A DNA stretch of 58,523 bases. Origin: Xenococcaceae cyanobacterium MO_167.B27 (lineage in GTDB: Bacteria; Cyanobacteriota; Cyanobacteriia; Cyanobacteriales; Xenococcaceae). This document shows positions 35,217 to 44,092 of this stretch, piece by piece. The stretch covers positions 1 to 58,523 of the forward strand of contig JASJCP010000022.1 in NCBI GenBank assembly GCA_030065935.1, read 5' to 3'. Below the pieces are notes generated by a model, which worked only from the letters and a program-made list of their open reading frames with translations, made no database searches and was not told where the DNA came from. Both the position numbers and the translations under genes were made by a program. Position 1 is the stretch's first letter; every line of letters begins with the position of its first letter.

Positions 35217-36134
35217 ATGATATCTTTAGTAAAGTTAAGAAAAGATGTTCAACAACTAATATTAGAAGTTAGAGATGGTTTTCTCGATCTTAAAACTGCT
35301 TTAAGAGATCGAGGAAGAGAAGTAATTGAACATATTGAGCGAGTAGTTCAAGATATTAAATTTGAACAACATCGTCTCGAATTAATTAAAGCTTACGGGC
35401 GATTTATTGAAGCTACAAAACTAATCAAAACTTCTATACAGTTTCAAGATATTGCTAGTAGAAAAATCGAATTAGCTAACGCCAGACAAACATTAGGAGA
35501 AGCTTTAGCTAACTATAATAATCCTAATTTACTATCAGAAACTTGTGCAGCAGGACAACTAAGAAGATTAGAATGTGCTTGGGCGATAGAACAAACTATT
35601 ATACTGACTTATCAACTACAAAATGAACCTAATGCAGTTAGCGATCGCCTGATTTATCTTCAAGATAAAATTCGTCAAGATTGTCTCCAAGTTATTGATA
35701 ATTGTGAATCAGAACAAGAGTTAGATTTTCTCTTTCCTGAAATTACTCGCATTCACGATCATGATTTATTTGTTTTACAAACCTGGCAAAATAAAGTTGA
35801 TTGGTTACGCTCTCTTCCTCCTTCAGAATTAGAATTGCTAGCAATTCCAACAACTACTGAAGCTCAAATAATAAACAATAATCAATCAGAATTAACTGTA
35901 GAAAAACCAACAGAAATAATACTTTATGAAGAATTACAAAATAGCTCTCACGTAGCTTCTTTAGTAGATCAACTTAGATTAATGATGTCATCAAACTTAC
36001 GAGATGAATATGAAATTTATATCAGCGATCGCGCTTCGGTATCTGGGCATAAAGTATTAAACAAAAATAATCTTCAACAAGCCTCTAATCTTACAGTTGC
36101 CAATCTATATTGGTATTTTAAAGCAAGAGATTAA
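35217..36134 (+). CDS. Hypothetical helical protein
   Basis: 305 residues, not recognised. Mostly helical: residues about 1-80 look like coiled coil (VRDGFLDLKTALRDRGREVI, EHIERVVQDIKFEQHRLELI), then more helices to about 210 and a variable tail. No signal peptide or membrane helix. Codon usage and HIP1 content fit the neighbours. 91 bp after the methyltransferase gene; may or may not be co-transcribed. Confidence 0.65.
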   Translation: MISLVKLRKDVQQLILEVRDGFLDLKTALRDRGREVIEHIERVVQDIKFEQHRLELIKAYGRFIEATKLIKTSIQFQDIASRKIELANARQTLGEALANYNNPNLLSETCAAGQLRRLECAWAIEQTIILTYQLQNEPNAVSDRLIYLQDKIRQDCLQVIDNCESEQELDFLFPEITRIHDHDLFVLQTWQNKVDWLRSLPPSELELLAIPTTTEAQIINNNQSELTVEKPTEIILYEELQNSSHVASLVDQLRLMMSSNLRDEYEIYISDRASVSGHKVLNKNNLQQASNLTVANLYWYFKARD

Positions 36135-36177
36135 TCCAAATAACGTGAGTTCGATGAAGACCTAAATCTTGGAGGGG

Positions 36178-36290
36178 TCAGGGGTCAGAGGTCAGAGGTC
36201 AGAGGTCAGGGGTTAGGGGACTGGGGAATGGAGGACTAGGGGAGGGAGAAATACTGGTTGATGATAACTGATAACTGATAACTGATTCAT
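36178..36290. repeat. GGTCAGA and TGATAAC tandem repeats
   Basis: AGAGGTC repeated four times at 36183-36210, then ATAACTG units at 36262-36284. Start of the 880-bp gene-free stretch 36135-37015. Confidence 0.85.
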
Positions 36291-36308
36291 CCTTCATCGC
36301 TAATATAA

Positions 36309-36420
36309 TAAGTCTATTAAAATAGACTATAACTGTGATTAAAACTAAATTGAAGTCCTCTTGAGAGGACTTTTCTGTATTAGCCAAGAAATTTATTTCT
36401 TGGTGATTTATCGCGCATCA
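36309..36420 (+). repeat. Four-hairpin repeat element, copy C
   Basis: AGTCTATTAAAATAGACT (36311-36328), AGTCCTCTTGAGAGGACT (36354-36371) and CCAAGAAATTTATTTCTTGG (36384-36403), followed by TGATTTATCGCGC as in copy B. The first hairpin is missing. Confidence 0.75.
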
Positions 36421-36599
36421 ACTAGGTCGAAGATTAGGAAAGATTTGTGCGATCGCCATTGGGTTCATTTAACTTCTTCCGCAAGAAGTCTCACGCCATA
36501 ATCAAAGATTTGGCGTTGTGATGAATTGTGGTCAAGGTTTGTCGGTTTAGATTTTTGAGACATTTTGGTAAATAAATCTTTATATAACCGCAAGTTCAG

Positions 36600-37019
36600 G
36601 GGTTGTACAATACTTTTGTACGTAAAATCTAGCTAGAAATTGCTGTAACCTCGTACAAAGCCGTACCTTGACAACTTGGAATATGGGGTTCAACACGGAA
36701 AATGCACGTCGTGTCGGTAAAATTCTAAACGTACAAAGGGGTTTGAGTATTTCCAAAATACGTTAGTACCCAGGGACACTGGGGGAAAGAAATTGCCTGT
36801 AAAGTCAAGGGGCTGCGGGCGGAATTTACTTCCGCCCTTTAAAAGCCCCGTCGTACTATCGGGGATACATGGTAGCTGCTGTGTATCTAGATAAGTAAGC
36901 CAGCGCGGTCTTGGGGGTTTCCCCCATGAGCGACTGGCGTGGCGCAGTGCAGGAATGCCTTATCGTGAGGTAAGGAAGCCCACGCTATACCCTTCGGGTT
37001 AGCGTCGGGAGGATGTCAC
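36600..37019 (+). mobile_element. Solo right end/non-autonomous derivative of a TnpB element
   Basis: The final part (36895-37019) is laid out like a TnpB-element right end: a long stem with CGCGGTCTT...CCCCCATGAGCG, shared with the element at 51017-52598, then AAGCCCACGC...GCGT and GGGAGGATGTCAC. Left-end-like TTGTACAATACTTTTGTACG is near 36613-36632. No tnpB remains. A possible omega RNA scaffold would read into the 3' end of hoxF as antisense. Confidence 0.55.
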
Positions 37020-38653
37020 GTAGAAATTAACCCCAGATATTCATCTCGAAAATAGCGAAGAGTGCTAAAAACGGGGTTTGGTGCAGATTGTCCCAGACCA
37101 CACAAGCTAGTATATTTGACCATATGGCATAATTCTTCTAGTTTTTCCAAATCCGTCAAATCCGCTTTTCCTTCTCGAATTTTGGTTAGTAGCTGATATA
37201 GTTGAACCGTTCCAGCACGGCAGGGAACACATTTACCACAAGATTCATCCATACAGAATTCCATGAAGAAACGAGCCACATCTACCATATTGGTTGACTC
37301 ATCCATAACAATTGCACCACCCGATCCCATAATTGAACCTAGTTTGGTCAAAGATTCATAATCTACAGGAGTATCAAAAGCAGCAGCAGGAATACATCCA
37401 CCAGAAGGACCCCCTGTTTGTACCGCTTTGGCTTTACCACCGTCGGGAACACCACCACCCATTTCTTCAACTATTTGCTGTAGAGTAGTACCCATTGGCA
37501 CTTCAATTAAGCCTGTATTGCAAACTTTCCCCGCTAGTGAAAAAACTTTAGTTCCCTTACTTGTTTCTGTTCCTATATTAGAAAACCAGTCTGCACCTTT
37601 ACGAATAATTGTAGGAACATTAGCAAAGGTTTCAACATTATTAATCAGAGTCGGACAACCCCACAACCCAGACTCAGCAGGATAGGGAGGGCGAGGACGA
37701 GGAATACCCCGCTTACCCTCAATAGATGCCATCAAAGCAGTTTCTTCACCACAGACAAATGCACCTGCGCCAATACGCAGATCGATTTTGAAATCGAAAG
37801 GAGACTCAAAGATTTGACTACCTAATAAACCTAACCTTTTTGCTTGACGAATCGCTGTTTGTAAATGATTGATAGCGAGGGGATATTCTCCACGGACATA
37901 GATATAACCTTGGTTTGCTCCCACAGCATAAGCTGCGATCGCCATACCTTCGATAACTCGATGGGGGTCACTTTCTAGAACACTGCGATCCATAAATGCA
38001 CCAGGATCGCCCTCGTCAGCATTACAGATGACAAATTTTTGTGGGACACTACGGGGGGTTTCCCCTACTTTGGCTACAGTTGCCCATTTTAATCCTGTAG
38101 GATATCCCGCACCACCTCTACCTCTTAAACCACTACGGGTAATTGTTTCTACTACCGATTCTGGGGTCATTTCCCGTAAAACTTTGTAGAGTCCTTGATA
38201 ACCATCCGCACCAATGTATTCTTCGATGTTTTCTGGGTCGATTTTGCCACTATTTTCCAAAACAATTTTTAACTGTCGGGTAAAGAAAGGGTGATTATGT
38301 GGTTGATATTGAGAGGCGGGATAGGTTTTTAAAGACAATTCATCCATTGCAGATACATTGTTGCTTAAAGATGCCACAATTTCTGAAGCGTTATCGGTGG
38401 TTACGCGATCATATAAAGTCCCTTCAGGATCGACTCTGACTAATGGTCCTTGACTACATAATCCCATACAGCCAACGCCAGCAACAGAGACTTTTCCCCC
38501 TAAACCTGCTGCGGTAACAGCTTCTTCTAGATGCTCTTTTACTGCTAGCCCATTAGCAGATAGACATCCCCCCACAGTACAGCAACGAATACAAGTTTTT
38601 TGTTGTTTTTGATTTTCTCTTTGAGCGATCGCATTGAGTTCTTCAATATCCAT
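37016..38653 (-). CDS. hoxF: Bidirectional [NiFe] hydrogenase diaphorase subunit HoxF
   Basis: 545 residues. The N-terminal thioredoxin-like [2Fe-2S] domain has [10 protein letters not shown] and GCMGLC. The FMN/NAD domain has [13 protein letters not shown] and [13 protein letters not shown]. The C-terminal [4Fe-4S] site is [12 protein letters not shown]...SLCGLG. HoxEF(U) passes electrons between NAD(P)H or ferredoxin and the HoxYH hydrogenase. It overlaps hoxE by 11 bp. hoxU, hoxY and hoxH do not follow; instead a solo IS right end supplies the TGA stop (37016-37018). The homologous NuoF is less likely because of the N-terminal domain and the hoxE partner. Confidence 0.92.
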   Translation of the reverse strand: MDIEELNAIAQRENQKQQKTCIRCCTVGGCLSANGLAVKEHLEEAVTAAGLGGKVSVAGVGCMGLCSQGPLVRVDPEGTLYDRVTTDNASEIVASLSNNVSAMDELSLKTYPASQYQPHNHPFFTRQLKIVLENSGKIDPENIEEYIGADGYQGLYKVLREMTPESVVETITRSGLRGRGGAGYPTGLKWATVAKVGETPRSVPQKFVICNADEGDPGAFMDRSVLESDPHRVIEGMAIAAYAVGANQGYIYVRGEYPLAINHLQTAIRQAKRLGLLGSQIFESPFDFKIDLRIGAGAFVCGEETALMASIEGKRGIPRPRPPYPAESGLWGCPTLINNVETFANVPTIIRKGADWFSNIGTETSKGTKVFSLAGKVCNTGLIEVPMGTTLQQIVEEMGGGVPDGGKAKAVQTGGPSGGCIPAAAFDTPVDYESLTKLGSIMGSGGAIVMDESTNMVDVARFFMEFCMDESCGKCVPCRAGTVQLYQLLTKIREGKADLTDLEKLEELCHMVKYTSLCGLGQSAPNPVFSTLRYFRDEYLGLIST

Positions 38654-39152
38654 GATCCAGACATTCCTTAACTCGACTAATAACAGATTCGGAGGTTTGA
38701 TGACCTTCTACATTCCCATCAACCACCACCGCAGGAGCAATTCCACAAGCACCCAAGCAACGAGCAGTTACAAGAGATAGTTGACCGTCAGGACTGGTTT
38801 CCCCTGCTTTAATGTGATGCTGCTGTTCTAAAGTTGTCAGTAAATTAGCTGCTCCTTTGACATAGCAAGCTGTACCCATACAGACAACGCAAGTATGCGC
38901 TCCTTTTTGTTTCAAAGAAAAGAAGTGGTAAAAAGTAGCTACACCATAAACTCTGCTAGGAGGTAGTTTGAGGCTATGGGCAATATAAAGCAGTAAATCT
39001 TCTTCTAAGTATCCAAATAATTCTTGTGCTTGGTGAAGCACCTCAATCAGTGCATCGGAAGCATACTGATAGCGTTTCATTGTCGCTTCCAGCATCCGAA
39101 ACCGCTTATCGCCACTGGGATGTACTTTAGGATTTTTTTTAGTGATTGGCAT
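38643..39152 (-). CDS. hoxE: Bidirectional hydrogenase subunit HoxE
   Basis: 169 residues of the NuoE/HoxE thioredoxin-like [2Fe-2S] family. Cluster cysteines lie in [14 protein letters not shown] and [23 protein letters not shown] and [16 protein letters not shown] are conserved. Electron-transfer subunit of the Hox diaphorase. First gene of the hoxEF pair, followed by hoxF with an 11-bp overlap. Upstream region has only TTAGTGG-type repeats. Confidence 0.92.
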   Translation of the reverse strand: MPITKKNPKVHPSGDKRFRMLEATMKRYQYASDALIEVLHQAQELFGYLEEDLLLYIAHSLKLPPSRVYGVATFYHFFSLKQKGAHTCVVCMGTACYVKGAANLLTTLEQQHHIKAGETSPDGQLSLVTARCLGACGIAPAVVVDGNVEGHQTSESVISRVKECLDHGY

Positions 39153-39244
39153 TTTTGTTAATGGTTAATGGTTAGTAGTTAGTGGTTAGTTGCTAAAAAG
39201 CTACTCGCTACTCCTGACCCCTGACCCCTGAGTTGCTACTTTGG

Positions 39245-39733
39245 TCAACGTCTCCAACTACGCCAGAGGGGAAAACCAGTTTCATCTCTAAGTATGAGAG
39301 TTTCATTTCCTTTTTTGATTTGACGGGCGATTACTGCTTCTTCTCCATCAATGTTAATTCTCGAACCTGTAATAACAATTTTGTCTTCTGGTGCAATTGC
39401 AAAATCTTGATCTTCTAAATACCAGGACGGTGCTAAGTGTACTTCTAATGTTTCTTTACCTGTATTTACTAGAAGATGTACGCCCTGAGAAACTCCTCTT
39501 CGAGATGTATAGGTGTCTATACTAACCACTTCTCCATTAAGGGTTTCCAGCTTGTTGAGATCGTATCTTGTGCTATATCGTCCTCTACCCCAGCCAGGGT
39601 GAGAGCGACAACAATAATTATATTCACTACTGTCGAGTGGTTGTTCGGCTGCAAGGGGAGTAGCTGCAATTATTACTAAAATAAAACTGGTTATAGTTGT
39701 AGCTACAATTTTCCAGGCTAGTTTGGTATTCAT
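39245..39733 (-). CDS. Secreted hypothetical protein with signal peptide
   Basis: 162 residues. Signal peptide residues 1-29 end at LAAEQ. The mature part begins with a CCRSHPGWGRGRY stretch, then a beta-rich domain (LNGEVVSIDTYT, GVHLLVNTGKETLEVHLAPS, EDKIVITGSRINIDGEEAVI, LILRDETGFPLWR) that looks like an OB-fold. Similar domains occur in periplasmic proteins near cytochromes or metal proteins; function unknown. Convergent to no gene; its 3' end faces hoxE across repeats. Confidence 0.65.
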   Translation of the reverse strand: MNTKLAWKIVATTITSFILVIIAATPLAAEQPLDSSEYNYCCRSHPGWGRGRYSTRYDLNKLETLNGEVVSIDTYTSRRGVSQGVHLLVNTGKETLEVHLAPSWYLEDQDFAIAPEDKIVITGSRINIDGEEAVIARQIKKGNETLILRDETGFPLWRSWRR

Positions 39734-39922
39734 CTGTTTATTCCTCCCTCGTTTCCCAAAATCTGAGTTATACAGATTTACAAAATTGCAAAGGAACTTC
39801 TTATAATCTCAGACTAGAAAAATAACTTGAAGAACTTGTGAGGAACAAAAAATAAAAAGTAACTATTGATACAGAATTTATGATATATTTATGGTAAGGA
39901 AAGAAACAAGGAGGCAAGGTAA

Positions 39923-40120
39923 ATGTCTATTCAAAATCAAGCTCGCTCTTTATTAATGCGCCATCACAAATTAGTCTTAAACCGTGAAAGATCAATGTTA
40001 AGCCGTACGGCTGCTGAAATTGGCGTAGATGTTGATCCCAAATTTCACAGCCATATTCAAGGCAAAACTCTCAATGATTTTAATAGTATTTATGACCGCT
40101 CTGGTGCAGCTATGAGCTAA
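39923..40120 (+). CDS. Conserved small cyanobacterial protein (65 aa)
   Basis: 65 residues: SIQNQARSLLMRHHKLVLNR, ERSMLSRTAAEIGVD, then a short tail. A strong AGGAGG site lies upstream and a good terminator follows at 40208-40244. I recall similar short proteins as widespread in cyanobacteria, but know no function. It is basic and soluble. Confidence 0.7.
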   Translation: MSIQNQARSLLMRHHKLVLNRERSMLSRTAAEIGVDVDPKFHSHIQGKTLNDFNSIYDRSGAAMS

Positions 40121-40207
40121 GAAACTGGTGATTTTAACTTCTCTATAGACAATTAAATAACTTTAAAACAAATGCAATCGATTCTAAGCAATTGGCTTTA
40201 GTCTCAA

Positions 40208-40244
40208 AGGAGGTGTAATTCTAGTTTAGAAGCACCTCATTTTT
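40208..40244 (+). terminator. Rho-independent terminator
   Basis: GAGGTG (40210-40215) pairs with CACCTC (40233-40238), with an inner TTCTA/TAGAA stem, followed by a T-run at 40240-40244. It ends the 65-residue gene. Confidence 0.7.
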
Positions 40245-40338
40245 AATGTTTATCAGTGGAAACATTATAGTAACTTGTAGAAAAGCGAGAACTATACATT
40301 GTGAAATTTTTTTGAATTAATTACCTGAAAAAGTTGCC

Positions 40339-40860
40339 ATGAACATAGTAAGTTGCCAATACCATCGCCACGGAAGAACTATTCTCAGTATATTTAATGA
40401 TGCGATCGCCAATTCAACAGCACTTTATGATTATGAGCCAAGAACTTTAGAGACGATCCAAAAATGGTTTAAAGCCAAAGAAGCAAAAAAGTATCCTATT
40501 ATCGGTATCGAAGATGGTAATGGCTCTCTGATGGGATTTGCTACCTACGGCGCATTTCGCCAATGGGCTGCATACAAATATTCTATCGAACACTCAGTTT
40601 ATGTAGATTCTGCATATAGAGGCAAAGGGGTAGGCAAAAAATTACTGGGAGAGCTAATTCAATTTGCCAAGCAACAAGATTACCATATGATGATTGGTGG
40701 AATTGATGCACAAAATAACGTCAGTATCAAACTGCATCTATCTATGGGGTTTCAGCAATGCGGTAGTATAAAACAAGCAGGATTTAAGTTTGGAAGATGG
40801 CTAGATTTGGAGTTCTATCAGTTGATTTTGTCTGCTCCAGATAACCCAACAAAAGGATAG
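40339..40860 (+). CDS. GNAT N-acetyltransferase (phosphinothricin acetyltransferase-like)
   Basis: 173 residues. ILSIFNDAIANSTALYDYEP at the start, VYVDSAYRGKGVGKKLLGEL (acetyl-CoA P-loop, motif A), MMIGGIDAQNNVSIKLHLSMGF and AGFKFGRWLDLEFYQL match the Pat/YncA branch of GNATs. These acetylate amino groups of small molecules, such as methionine sulfoximine or phosphinothricin analogues. Substrate not provable. Confidence 0.9.
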   Translation: MNIVSCQYHRHGRTILSIFNDAIANSTALYDYEPRTLETIQKWFKAKEAKKYPIIGIEDGNGSLMGFATYGAFRQWAAYKYSIEHSVYVDSAYRGKGVGKKLLGELIQFAKQQDYHMMIGGIDAQNNVSIKLHLSMGFQQCGSIKQAGFKFGRWLDLEFYQLILSAPDNPTKG

Positions 40861-41027
40861 GGACGAAACAGACTGTAAAGCCCGCATCCAGTTTAATTTG
40901 TTAGGTAGTGCGAGGGAATCCCTCGCAATTAATTTGAGCTTACCCCACAACCCCCCGCAGTTAATTTGAAATTTAAAAACAACCCCTATAGGAAACTTAA
41001 CTGTTTCTTTGCTCAACTCATATCTTT

Positions 41028-41190
41028 ATCTTGCACCTAGATACCAAACCGCCTAAAACTGAAGTTTTAGGCTAATAGAATAAGTCTATTTTAATAGACT
41101 ATAACTGTTATTAAAACTACATAATAGTCCTCTTGAGAGGACTTGAGATATTAGCCAAGAAATAAATTTCTTGGTGATTTTTAGGTACTT
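41028..41190 (+). repeat. Four-hairpin repeat element, copy D (most complete)
   Basis: Left end ATCTTGCACC at 41028. Hairpin 1 has arms GCCTAAAACT/AGTTTTAGGC (41051-41072). Hairpin 2 is AGTCTATTTTAATAGACT (41083-41100), hairpin 3 AGTCCTCTTGAGAGGACT (41126-41143) and hairpin 4 CCAAGAAATAAATTTCTTGG (41155-41174). The right terminus is lost after GGTACTTG. The rest of 40861-41395 holds the leader described next and nothing else assignable. Confidence 0.8.
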
Positions 41191-41266
41191 GTTAAGTTAC
41201 CTGCTTAAGTTGCGATCTTTCCTCGACATTAGCTAGCAACTACAGCACACTGAAAGTGTCAAGTTC

Positions 41267-41342
41267 AATTGCCTAATTCTGGACGAAGTCTAAGCGGGCT
41301 TGGACTTCGTCAACTGGGAGATTCGCAACTTTTGAGGCAATT
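41267..41342 (+). promoter_or_regulatory. Structured leader upstream of the PTOX operon
   Basis: Outer arms AATTGCC (41267-41273) and GGCAATT (41336-41342) enclose a perfect inner stem GACGAAGTC (41282-41290) / GACTTCGTC (41303-41311). It ends 54 nt before the first start codon. Possible regulatory RNA element or operator. AACTTTTGA within it recurs upstream of nifJ. Confidence 0.45.
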
Positions 41343-41395
41343 CTAACCAATCGATTAGCAATATTCTCCCTCACACTAATTTTAAGGAGGGAATC

Positions 41396-41575
41396 ATGAA
41401 AATTCACTGGCAAAAACTATGGGTCAAAATCATCTTCTGGTTAGGAGCAGAAATTTTGCTCACTTCTATCAGACTCGATAATTTAGCCGACTATAGCGAA
41501 TTTCTCAGTCAGCAGAAAGAAATGGCATCTATATTCCAAGCTGATCCAACATTAACGGTGAATTTTGTTGACTGA
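41396..41575 (+). CDS. Small PTOX-operon protein, 59 residues
   Basis: MKIHWQKLWVKIIFWLGAEI opens a single hydrophobic helix (about 8-25). LDNLADYSEF and a polar tail ending NFVD follow. The AAGGAGG ribosome site is strong. It lies 36 bp before the 74-residue gene and in line with PTOX. A relative sits at 23819-23962. The 3' end of a second copy survives at about 43985-44030 before the duplicated 74-mer gene. No known family; perhaps a membrane-attached partner of PTOX. Confidence 0.65.
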   Translation: MKIHWQKLWVKIIFWLGAEILLTSIRLDNLADYSEFLSQQKEMASIFQADPTLTVNFVD

Positions 41576-41611
41576 AAATAACTACTGAAGAGATATTTAG
41601 GAGACAAAACC

Positions 41612-41836
41612 ATGACTAAAAAGACATTTAGCAATCAAGTTGACTTAGAAAAAGCAACAGAAAAATTGGGAACCGAGGCTATGGAGTTAGGACTGATTTC
41701 TAATTTTGTGGTTCGTTATTTCCCAGATTGTTGGGAGTTTTACATTGAATCCAACTTTTTTACCCCACCAGAAGCATACCTTTATCTCAAGAAATTACTC
41801 CAATTCCATCTTAATTTTAAGGAGGTGTCCCAATGA
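41612..41836 (+). CDS. Small PTOX-operon protein, 74 residues
   Basis: 74 residues, mixed alpha/beta, no membrane helix. FVVRYFPDCWEFYIESNFFT and PPEAYLYLKKLLQ are its most distinctive parts. The AGGAGA site upstream and the ATGA overlap with the PTOX start indicate translational coupling. A near-identical copy is at 44093. Not a family I recognise. The coupling suggests an accessory or assembly factor of the oxidase. Confidence 0.72.
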   Translation: MTKKTFSNQVDLEKATEKLGTEAMELGLISNFVVRYFPDCWEFYIESNFFTPPEAYLYLKKLLQFHLNFKEVSQ

Positions 41837-42519
41837 TTCGCCTTTTAGTCAACTTTTTAGAGTTTGTGATCAACCACTTCTACCAAAATCGCTGGTATCC
41901 TCGGTTTTATGTTTTAGAAACAGTGGCTCGCGTTCCTTATTTTTCGTACATTTCAGTCCTACATCTTTATGAGAGTCTAGGCTGTTGGCGCAAAGCAGAC
42001 TGGCTCAAAGTTCACTTTGCCGAATCGTGGAACGAACTACATCATCTGCTGATTATGGAGTCTTTAGGAGGTGATCGCTACTGGATTGACCGTTTTATAG
42101 CCCACCATGCTGCCTTAGTTTACTATTGGGTCATCGTCCTACTCTATTTAATTAGACCCAAATCTGCTTACTATTTTGCCGAATTAGTAGAACGCCACGC
42201 CTACAAGACATACGACACTTTTTTGAAAGAACATGGGGATGAACTCAAAGCTAAGATAGCTCCCCAAATAGCTGTTAACTATTACCGTGATGGCGACCTC
42301 TATATGTTTGATGAATTTCAAACCTCTCGCCTACCCACAGAACGTCGCCCGATAATTAAAACCCTAAGAGATGTGTTCGTTGCCATTCGGGACGACGAAG
42401 CAGAACATATCAAAACTATGACCGCTTGCCAAGAACCAAATGCCCAATTTGTGCTCACAAGTCCTCATAGCAAAGTAATTCAGTCTGCGATCGCGCTTCC
42501 CTCAAGAAAGCTGAACTAA
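41833..42519 (+). CDS. Plastoquinol terminal oxidase (PTOX/alternative oxidase family)
   Basis: 228 residues with the di-iron ligand motifs of the family: RFYVLETVARVPYF (Glu), WNELHHLLIMESLGGD (NExxH), LVERHAYKTYDTF (Glu) and RDDEAEHIKTM (ExxH). PTOX oxidises plastoquinol with O2 at the membrane and protects against over-reduction. The start overlaps the 74-residue gene by 4 bp (ATGA) with AGGAGG in front. The last residues (AIALPSRKLN) may not be original; the next codons in another frame resemble the tail of a Uma2-type nuclease. Confidence 0.92.
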   Translation: MIRLLVNFLEFVINHFYQNRWYPRFYVLETVARVPYFSYISVLHLYESLGCWRKADWLKVHFAESWNELHHLLIMESLGGDRYWIDRFIAHHAALVYYWVIVLLYLIRPKSAYYFAELVERHAYKTYDTFLKEHGDELKAKIAPQIAVNYYRDGDLYMFDEFQTSRLPTERRPIIKTLRDVFVAIRDDEAEHIKTMTACQEPNAQFVLTSPHSKVIQSAIALPSRKLN

Positions 42520-42657
42520 GAGCCAATAAGTTAGTAGCAATACTTGAAACGACAGGAACAATTGATGAATGATTAAGTACAGATCTAGCTTCAAATATCC
42601 TTAGTTTTTCTCGATTTATATCTACAAAGAAAGTGGAAGTCTCCACGGAGGTGCTAG

Positions 42658-43794
42658 ATGAATTCAATTTTGATCTTAACTATAACTAAAGAGATTGACT
42701 TTCAAACAGGTTTTGTCAAAATCTTCACAGATTGGGGTTTTACTGCTGGTATCGCTAAAGCTATTTGGCTGCCAATCCCGATGATTTTGGTAATTGTCTT
42801 AGCTACATTACTAGCATTGGTGACAACTTGGTTAGAGCGTAAAATTTCCGCAGCAGCCCAACAAAGAATTGGTCCAGAATATATCGGACCCCAGGGAATA
42901 CTAGTTCCTGTTGCAGATGTAGTTAAATTAGTGTTTAAGGAAACGGTAACACCAAGACAAAGCGATGATTTGCTGTTTACCTTGGGTCCTTTGTTAGTTA
43001 TCATTCCGATTTTTCTCTCTTTTCTAATTGTTCCTTTAGGACAAAATCTAATTATCAGCAATATTGGGATAGGAATTTTTCTGTGGATTGCTCTTTCGAG
43101 TATTGCTCCTATTGGTGCGCTGATGGCTGGCTATGCTTCCAACAACAAGTATTCCCTTCTCGGAGGATTACGCTCTGCTGCTCAGTCCATTAGTTATGAA
43201 GTTCCTCTGGCTCTATCTGTTTTAGCTATTGTGATGATGTCTGATAGTCTTAGTACGGTAGATATTGTGGCGCAACAGTCTAGTCACGGAATTTTAAGTT
43301 GGAATATCTGGCGACAACCTATTGGAGTAGTTATTTTCTGGATTGCTGCTTTAGCTGAAGCGGAGCGTCTTCCTTTTGATTTGCCAGAAGCAGAAGAAGA
43401 ACTTGTAGCAGGATACCAAACTGAGTACGGTGGCATTAGATTTATGCTTTTTTATGGTAGTTCTTACCTCAATTTAGTTCTTTCATCTTTAATCTTTTCT
43501 ATCCTTTACCTTGGTGGCTGGAGTTTTCCTATCCCTGTAGAGCTTTTAGCTAGTTGGTTGGGAGTAAGTGCAACTGCGCTCTGGTTACAACCCATGGTCT
43601 TAAGTTTGGGTCTTTTTATGACTCTTGTGAAAGCTTATCTAATGATTTTTATAGCAATTCTGCTGCGTTGGACAGTCCCTAGAGTTCGCATCGATCAGTT
43701 GTTAAATCTAGGATGGAAATTTCTTCTACCCATTTCTTTAATCAACTTACTTTTAACTGCTGCTTTCAAATTATTTTTGCCAATTCTTTTTTAG
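42658..43794 (+). CDS. ndhA: NADH dehydrogenase subunit NdhA (NuoH-like), stand-alone copy
   Basis: 378 residues, eight membrane helices. Conserved stretches are [60 protein letters not shown] and [14 protein letters not shown]. NdhA forms part of the quinone site of NDH-1. In cyanobacteria ndhA normally heads ndhAIGE; here ndhI, ndhG and ndhE are absent, so this may be an extra paralogue. GGAGGT ribosome site. Flanked by PTOX and a decayed PTOX copy. Confidence 0.92.
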   Translation: MNSILILTITKEIDFQTGFVKIFTDWGFTAGIAKAIWLPIPMILVIVLATLLALVTTWLERKISAAAQQRIGPEYIGPQGILVPVADVVKLVFKETVTPRQSDDLLFTLGPLLVIIPIFLSFLIVPLGQNLIISNIGIGIFLWIALSSIAPIGALMAGYASNNKYSLLGGLRSAAQSISYEVPLALSVLAIVMMSDSLSTVDIVAQQSSHGILSWNIWRQPIGVVIFWIAALAEAERLPFDLPEAEEELVAGYQTEYGGIRFMLFYGSSYLNLVLSSLIFSILYLGGWSFPIPVELLASWLGVSATALWLQPMVLSLGLFMTLVKAYLMIFIAILLRWTVPRVRIDQLLNLGWKFLLPISLINLLLTAAFKLFLPILF

Positions 43795-44092
43795 AGGATA
43801 AAAGCGGGATTGCTCAAGACAGAAGTTTTGCCCAACAAGTTTATTTAAAAACAGACAAAAGTCAGAAACTATCTGAAAACAAAGAAAAATAAGTAGGGGT
43901 TTGGCAATGCCCAATTCCTACTTGTTAAGTTACCTGCTTAAGTTGCGATCTTTACTGACCACACTGAAAGTGTAAAGTTCAAAGTCCAAGCTTATCCAAC
44001 ATTAACGATGAATTTTGTTAACCGAAAATAACTACTGAAGTAAAATACAAATACAAGCCTAATTACATACAGAAAAATTAGGAGACAAAACC

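Noticed and set aside
36464-36562. 32-codon minus-strand frame MSQKSKPTNLDHNSS...
   Set aside because: Plausible but too short, without a second copy or ribosome site. It may be the start of a lost gene or an IS-associated peptide.
40801-41016. 71-codon minus-strand frame after the acetyltransferase gene.
   Set aside because: Mostly antisense to the acetyltransferase end and low-complexity spacer; no support.
42490-42570. Frame after PTOX (KKAELRANKLVAILE) resembling the end of a Uma2-type nuclease.
   Set aside because: Only about 20 codons; may be chance. Mentioned only as an explanation for the odd PTOX C-terminus.
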